Shown: positions 10,344 through 64,000 of the stretch, in pieces
Numbering within the stretch: the first letter of the stretch is position 1
How the letters are laid out: every line of letters starts with the position of its first letter
NCBI GenBank assembly: GCA_964017185.1
Contig: OZ024882.1
Location: 40,645,988 to 40,709,987, forward strand
Reading direction: 5' to 3'
Length of the DNA stretch: 64,000 nt
Source of the DNA: Rugalucina vietnamica
Taxonomy: Eukaryota > Mollusca > Bivalvia > Lucinida > Lucinidae
Program-made: the position numbers and the translations under genes
Notes under the pieces: model-generated
The model's input: only the letters and a program-made list of their open reading frames with translations
Databases searched by the model: none
What the model was told of the DNA's origin: nothing

Positions 10344-10365
10344 TAATTAAATAATGTAAAAATCC

Positions 10366-10520
<155 letters not shown>

Positions 10521-10974
10521 CCATTCAGATTCTAATGCTACCGCGTGCTTACATGTGCTGTTGCTCATTGGTTCCGGAACAGTCCGGTATTTAGTTCTTG
10601 TTATTTTTCACAAAAAACACAAACAAGTGCAACCGGTGCTTCCGTAGATTTGCTCATCGCAGAAAGACGCCGGTAGTTTGTGTATCATTTTCTGTGTGAT
10701 TTTGGTAAGGACATTGTTGGAATAGTTTTGGCGTGTACAGAAGAGTAAAGGGAGAACGTATTTCCCATTTTTCATTCGATAATGTCGCCAACATGGCCAG
10801 TGCCAGGTCCTGCAGTAGCCTACTGTCTGCACAGCATCTTCTTTGTTTTATTTTTGTTTTCTAAATTCTTGTTACTCCCATCAGAGACATATACAGAGAC
10901 TTGAAACTGCTATTGAATATTGATATTTGCCTCCGCTGTGTCTGTCGCTCAGGTAGACAGGAAAATCGGCGAAT
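10521..10974. other. no gene recognised
   Basis: Non-repetitive flank after the TA tract. No coding potential beyond short random frames. Confidence 0.5.
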
Positions 10975-11090
10975 AGTCTGGCGGGTCAGCCGTCAAAATG
11001 AATTTTTGATAACTGATTTATCATTTTGACATTTTGGCAAAATGAACCACTGGGTATGATACTTCATTTTGACGGCTGACCAGTCAGACT
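10975..11090. mobile_element. short hairpin MITE
   Basis: GGTCAGCCGTCAAAATGAA at 10984-11002 is the exact reverse complement of 11063-11081, and outer AGTCTG/CAGACT extends the pairing. The loop is about 60 bp. It has the size and form of a foldback MITE. Confidence 0.75.
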
Positions 11091-13103
11091 AATCGGCGAA
11101 AAAAACAATATTTTTATCGGTCACTGAATGTGGTCCGAAATTTTGTATATTAGCAAATATAAATCGTTTAAATTTTCTTCGCCATAATTCATATAATATA
11201 GTAGAAGATATTATTTCTGTTTATAAATAGAGCTTCAAATTTCCAACAAATAGATACTAAACACGACCGGCATCTTTGTAAGGGAGAGAGAGAGAGAGAG
11301 ATTTCTTTAGTTGTTTTTATTAACATAATTATCATCAATTATCCTTCGATTTGCAAAAGCTGTTGTTCTTTTTTCTTACAAATCAGAATTTTCTTTTATG
11401 CATCAAGTCTATCTATCACGTTCAATGAAGAATACCGCCAATATACGAAGAGAGATGGGTTTGGTGCAACAACCATTTTCGCTCTTTTCTATCTTCTTTT
11501 TTTTTTTTTTTTTTTTTTGCCCTTTGTATAGACACATACAGTGTTATTGTTTACATTATATGACCTTGACCTCGATGACGTAGTGCGCGTTGGTTGCATT
11601 GTGGTTGAAACTTTCACTTCCGGGTGGCAAAACCATTTCCGGTTCAATGTTGTTTACATACATTTACAGTTAGAATGAAAGTGAAATGTGTGGTGCCATT
11701 TCAACCAGTGAACAATGTGACCCCTAAATACAAAATTACTAATAATTTTTGGCATTTGTATTCATTGATTTGTTTGATCTTTTATAAATAATTTAATTTT
11801 AACACATTATTGAGCGTCTCAAGTATCCTAAATGGTGTTTGAACCGCGCGAACAAAAAACGTAGATTTTTTTACTTAGATATTATTTATAATTTATTAAT
11901 AATTTGCGCCAACTACGTGGTCACGTCTCTGCAATATGCATAATGTTAAAAATAAAAAAAAGGTTATAAATTAAATAAATAAATAGTTCTTGGTCCCTTT
12001 TTCCATTAACCTTATTTGTACTGTAACTAGAAATAAAAGTGCATTGATCTTAGCGCTTTTTATGAATAAAAGTTTCTTCTTCTTTTATCGATCTTTAACA
12101 TTTTAATTCTTAAGAACATCAACTCTTGCTCACATTATATATTAAATAATCCCAATGAAATATAACTTGATCCAGTTTAAATACATGTCAAACTATTCGA
12201 TGATAATCAATTTGCCAGAAAGAAGGGCGGTTTCAACTTTTGAAGAAGTTTTATGACACACTATCTCAAATTACGATGCCCATAATCATGATAATCAGGT
12301 TCTTTAATTATTATATATGACACCTCTTCAAAGAAACGAAACATTCTTGGGGTGCAATATGAATGATAAAGGATTAAGGAGTCCCCCCGGGGCAGCCGAC
12401 GTGTGTGTTCAGTCAGTCGATTAATTAACATTACATGTGTTGACATCACCTGGATTAGCAAAAGATAATTATGATTCCAGTGTTGTAGATAAAAATGGAT
12501 ACACTACACATAAAGTAATTTTAATTTGTGAATAAAATAGATTTATTTCACGGAATGAAAATAATGTTTTTTTTTTTTTTTTTTTTTCTTCTTCTTCTTT
12601 TATTTCACCGCATGCAATTTAAATCTAAATTTAAATCACGTGCTCTTGAGAGAGAGAGAGAGAGAGACCAATTGACGGCTTTAAGATTCCCGTTTCTTTT
12701 TGTATTTCTAAAACTTAAAAAATTGATTCAAACACGTGAAGTATTGAACGTTGATGTGGGATTATTTCATCTTTTGACTGAGATGCAAACCTTTTAAATT
12801 CATATTTTCTAATTCCGCTCGGGAAGAAACGCTAAATACTTAATACTAAATTATAAACAGAAATTAATTTGTTAAGAATAAGTTATATTTTGACATTACT
12901 TTACATTTTTATACATCAAAACATTACAGTTCATTACACATTCATTGACCTGAGGTCGCTTTTTTGCCACCCGGAAGTGAGAAAAGGTCATGTGATAGTC
13001 ACGTGACTTACCTGTATTTATAGACCACGTGGTTTGTGACGTATTGTTTGTACCTGTGTATTGTTGGTCTTATTTTTCACTTTTCTTTACTTAAGGCAAG
13101 ATC
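11091..13103. other. AT-rich stretch, no gene; simple repeats and an 18-bp inverted pair
   Basis: Contains (GA)n tracts at about 11283-11301 and 12648-12667 and T-runs near 11498 and 12567. CACTTCCGGGTGGCAAAA at about 11611 is matched exactly in reverse complement at about 12962, which may mark the ends of a 1.4-kb element. No frame inside has features of a known protein. Confidence 0.5.
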
Positions 13104-13326
13104 AGGAAACTACACAGACAAGGAAGTAAGTTGAAAGTCATGGGCTCCTCATACAATTCCCATTTTCTCGCTAGTGTTCTGTATAAAATAAAATTTTGAC
13201 AATAAATGGAAAACTCACGTTTTCGTGTCAACCAAAACAGCCGAGATTGACGGCGCCGCACGTGACCGGAAAAACCCACACAAGATTTCCTTAACAGAGC
13301 CAATGGCTCCGTCTGTGTAGTTTCCT
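13104..13326. mobile_element. 223-bp MITE with 16-bp perfect TIRs
   Basis: AGGAAACTACACAGAC (13104-13119) and GTCTGTGTAGTTTCCT (13311-13326) are perfect terminal inverted repeats. No coding sequence. Confidence 0.75.
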
Positions 13327-13461
13327 CACCGTGTAAGGGCAGTGGAGGAACGGATTATGTGAAATTATGTGAAATTAATGGAATCAGTCAGACATGAACT
13401 CAAATATTCTTCTTTTTTTCTCGATCTTAAGACGGGGGAATCCCTAAGCTTAGTGACTCAC

Positions 13462-16020
13462 CAGACCTGTGTTTGATTACTTTGAAATGTAATTCGTTAC
13501 ATTACAATTATTTTCAAAATCATTGCATTACATTACAATTACAATTACAGCTGAATTGATAATGTAATGCATTACATTACAATTACATTGCAAAGTAATG
13601 CATTACATTACAATTACTTCAAGCCATTTGAGATGTTGAGAAATTTATTCATATGTATGTTTTGCACCTTTACCTGTTGTATTGAATATGTTCTCTTTTG
13701 TTGTCCAGTTTATGTGAATTCACTGAATTGTAACAGTAAACAATCATTGATGTTTGCTGGCAGTGCAAATCTTGATATTTGAAATAATTTGAGGATTGGC
13801 TATTCAATATGAAAGCTAGCAATTTGTTATATTTTCTGCACCATGCACAATGATTAAAAGTAATAGGAAACAGTTTATGTTCAGTAAACTGCACATAGAT
13901 GAAAAAGATAGATCCTTTGGAAGCAGTCAGGCTGATTCTTGATGCATGTACCAGACGTGGGGCGATTACTGGGGTATCAGTAATGATTAAATTACAATTA
14001 CTCAGCTGTCTGCATGATTAAATTATGATTATGATTACCCAGTTTTTCAAAAGTAATTGATTAAATTATGATTACTAGACAAAAGTAATCAGATTACTTA
14101 TAGGATTAATGATTACTTTTATTGCAACAACAACATATATACAGCATGTATACATGAAGTTGCCAGTGCCACAAAAGCCTATTCAGAATTTCAAAGTCAG
14201 ACATTTAATTATGGTACTTAGCCCACTAAGCCCAGTTCACATGATCATTCCAGTTTGGGTGTTATACATGTAGTTCAGCTGAAACTATATTTTCTCACAA
14301 GTTGTCGTGTACCAGTGTCTACCATCCACATTGTGCAAGAAAAAAATAATAAAGATTGTTATTATGAGAGTTGTTCAATATTTTTCATTGATTTGAATCT
14401 GAATCTGAATACAAGGCTTATGCTTTATTCAAAATGAACAGCTGTCTTTAAAATGCTTCCAGTATTACCACACCTGACAGATAATTATTTTCAAAGTTAC
14501 TGATTTCAATTCACAGGGTATAATCAAATAATGAACCATTAAAATATGGCAAGAATCGTTTGAAGCATTGATATGGACAGTCACTGTTTGAATGACCCAC
14601 GAATTCTGGTGCCGATCTTTTGTTAATGCCAAAGATCACTAAGCTGGTTATTCAAAATTGGCATCTATGTAAGAAATAAACAGATTTCCCATGACACGGT
14701 AAGTTGGACATAAAATGCCAAGGAATATTATGCATAATTCTGTATTTATTTAAGATTTGACCTGTTTCTATCATCCTGAGAAAGCCTATGAATTATTAGT
14801 ACATGTACCATAAAAACTGGACCAACCATCATAATAAATCTCAGATATTTCTGTTCTTTTTTGTCTGTTTGCATTGCACTTTATTAATATTTGCATTAGA
14901 GTTTGTAGCTGGCTTCAGTCTACTTCATGTTGGTCTGAATATCTTTCCTGCAATAATAAAACTCACTCTAGCTGAAGATGCAGGTACAGCCAAATACTTT
15001 TCAGCACGTTTTGGAAATGTTTTACTATGTTCCTTCCAGTATTTCAGTTATTTTATACCCTTTGAAGTTTCATAATTTTGGACACCACAACACCTGAACG
15101 AAAGTCTCCTGGACCTTTGGATAGAAATGTTTTACATGAACACCTATTCAGAGATGCAAAAATATTTTGAGAATGTAGACCCTGATCATATTGCCCTGAA
15201 GTTTGATATATCAGCACTGTTGGCAAAGTCATGCTGGTTCAAAACATTAGGAGTGTTATGATGAAATTTGTCACCTTTTTGATTGTCTCATTTTTGACAT
15301 TATATACCCACTGGCAAAATCTTGAGTAGGTGAGGTGTTAATTTACTTTCCTTAGTTCAGCACTTTAATTAGACTGTTTATACAAACATCTTTGTTTGGC
15401 CAACCTTTATTTTATGAGGTATAATTTTTGAAGATCTGAAAATGATAGGTGTTGTACTGTAATCATGATAATAATCATAAATAATCATGATTACTGCCCT
15501 TGAAAAATGTGATTATGATTAGATTATGATTAAAATTGCTTTAAAAATTAGTGATTATTGATTATCCATGATTATTCAGAAATCAGTAATCGATTACAGA
15601 TGATTAAATTACTGATTATGATTACCTCATGTCTGGCATGTACCATAACACATTCAAAAGATAGGACTGTATTACAGAAGACTAACTGACTGGTAAAAAT
15701 GTGTACAAGGACATTTTGACTCAACAAATGAGGCATTATTAATGCAAATAGAAGATATGAACTCAGTATCAGAAGAAAGATAGAAAGATGAAGTGACAAA
15801 GCATTCTTTATTTGTAGAAATGTATGCAGAAAAGTGACCATATGGAAATGTAATTCAAAAGTAATTGAAATGTAATTGCCATTACAGACCAATTTTGAGT
15901 TGTAATGCATTACATTACAATTACGTAATGAAAAAAACTGACCCATTACAAATTACTTTGCATTACTTTAAAAATGTAATTCATTACAATTACATTACAA
16001 TTACAATTATCACAGGTCTG
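13462..16020. mobile_element. outer hAT-type non-autonomous element
   Basis: Ends CAGACCTGTG and CACAGGTCTG fit the CAG...CTG rule of hAT elements. TTAGTGAC immediately follows the right end (16021-16028) and occurs at 13450-13457 on the left, four bases before the terminus, consistent with an 8-bp target duplication plus a small end change. Both subterminal zones are dense in ATTAC/GTAAT words (13480-13620 and 15850-16010). No transposase frame is visible. A second hAT-type element sits inside. Confidence 0.75.
13952..15635. mobile_element. inner hAT-type non-autonomous element with 8-bp TSD
   Basis: Ends CAGACGTGGGG and CCTCATGTCTG, flanked by an exact 8-bp duplication GCATGTAC (13944-13951 and 15636-15643). 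Subterminal zones contain many GATTA/TAATC words, echoing the ATTAC words of the surrounding element. The 1.4-kb centre has only short frames and nothing resembling a transposase, so it depends on an enzyme encoded elsewhere. Confidence 0.85.
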
Positions 16021-16234
16021 TTAGTGACAGGGAGAAACAGTCTCCCTAATTTCCTGTGAGGGAGAAGGGAAAATGTATATAGGCAACCAAGACATTCAAG
16101 CCGAAACTTCTTCCAAATTTTCTTTGTGAGAGAAGTAACTTCTGCCTAATTCATGGCTAGTTCGAACCCTGATTATGAAGATGATTATAATTGAGCCACC
16201 ACATAAGAAAAGCAAAATAGGAATCTGATCAGTG

Positions 16235-16355
16235 CCTTTGTTTTCACTACACAGATAGTACAATCCCTCTTCTTCTTAAATCAGAAATTTCAAGTTTCTA
16301 GCCTGCTTCTGTGACTGAACAGGCCGGTTTGTGTCGGACCTGGTCGGAAAACCAG
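16235..16355 (+). mobile_element. MITE family A fragment upstream of USP5
   Basis: Contains GCCTTTGTTTTCACTACACA, TAGTACAATCCC, CTTCTTAAATCAG and GGCCGGTTTGTGTCGGACC, the right half of the family A unit. It ends about 50 bp before the USP5 first coding exon. Confidence 0.75.
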
Positions 16356-16426
16356 ATTGTGGGCTTTGTCAAGGGAATGCTTCATTATAATAAGTCAATT
16401 GTATTTACAGAGAGCAAGCTGTGACA

Positions 16427-63888
<47,462 letters not shown>

Positions 63889-63972
63889 GTAACAAATTCC
63901 TGTATTTATTAATCTTTGGTGAGGTTTAGATGCACCTCACCTCTTTATAACAACCTTTCATGATTTTGGTTA

Positions 63973-64000
63973 TTAGCTCACCTGAGCCGTTAGGCTCACA
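63973..64000 (+). mobile_element. family H1 element, 5' end only (runs off the window)
   Basis: TTAGCTCACCTGAGCCG followed by TTAGGCTCACA is the 5' hairpin of family H1. It starts 84 bp after the USP5 exon 11 donor. Confidence 0.85.

Larger units (their letters stand above)
5511..10350 (+). mobile_element. Penelope-like element, 5'-truncated and split by a non-LTR element
   Basis: Two halves of one Penelope-like retroelement are separated by about 3.7 kb. The left half (to about 6206) encodes the end of the reverse transcriptase and the linker, stopping after CGLCKHLIEG; the right half (from about 9891) resumes with LQNKTFHVKEDMDC and the GIY-YIG domain, then a 3' region with a hammerhead motif and a (TA)n tract. 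The reading order RT, linker, GIY-YIG, ribozyme matches the family. The 5' end is marked by a 25-bp inverted repeat. The element lies upstream of USP5 and outside it. Confidence 0.88.

Noticed and set aside
14803..15075. 90-residue hydrophobic frame inside the inner hAT-type element
   Set aside because: AT-rich Phe/Leu-rich translation without transposase or membrane-family features.

Overview
The window is animal nuclear DNA: very long introns, consensus GT-AG splice sites, no operons and dense interspersed repeats. The repeat content (hairpin-ended tandem-repeat elements led by CCGT-rich runs, tRNA-derived SINEs, Penelope-like and PHD-finger non-LTR retroelements, many hAT and TA-target MITEs) suggests a lophotrochozoan, most likely a bivalve mollusc. 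That is inference from composition; no database was searched.

One host gene dominates: USP5 (isopeptidase T) on the + strand, coding exons 1-11 from 16427 to 63888, the first 431 codons. It carries the N-terminal region, the zinc-finger UBP domain (C188, C191, C208, H221), the catalytic cysteine box (C324) and the QQDAQEFF box. The rest of the catalytic domain, the UBA domains and the His box lie beyond the right edge. All splice phases agree. Intron 1 is about 20 kb and holds an antisense terminal exon of a GIY-YIG nuclease-like protein (19607-20081).

Layout. 1-5 kb: nested MITEs and a TIR element. 5.5-10.5 kb: a broken Penelope-like element with a hammerhead ribozyme motif, split by a nearly intact PHD-endonuclease-RT non-LTR element with a 2A-like peptide. 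13.4-16 kb: one hAT-type non-autonomous element inside another. 18-19.5 kb: TA microsatellites, a TIR element and a perfect hairpin. 20.7-23.1 kb: a tandem-repeat element with a 128-bp array of inverted AGGTCA palindromes. 24.3-45.7 kb: many hairpin-ended tandem-repeat elements and fold-back elements, with USP5 exons 2 and 3 between them. 46-56 kb: exons 4-9 among MITEs, a local duplication copying the end of exon 5, and long palindromes. 57.3-60.3 kb: a hAT transposon with a broken transposase in intron 9. 61-64 kb: a TA-flanked TIR element containing another tandem-repeat element, then exon 11.

The most notable result is that at least seven sequence-unrelated tandem-repeat families share one terminal plan: a 5' hairpin whose left arm recurs inverted near the 3' end, internal minisatellite, short 3' hairpin, and in four families a terminal CTRR followed by host T. 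A paralogous empty site in the window shows insertion between two T residues without target duplication, as expected for Helentron/Helitron2-type elements. Several families carry dense AGGTCA nuclear-receptor-type sites.
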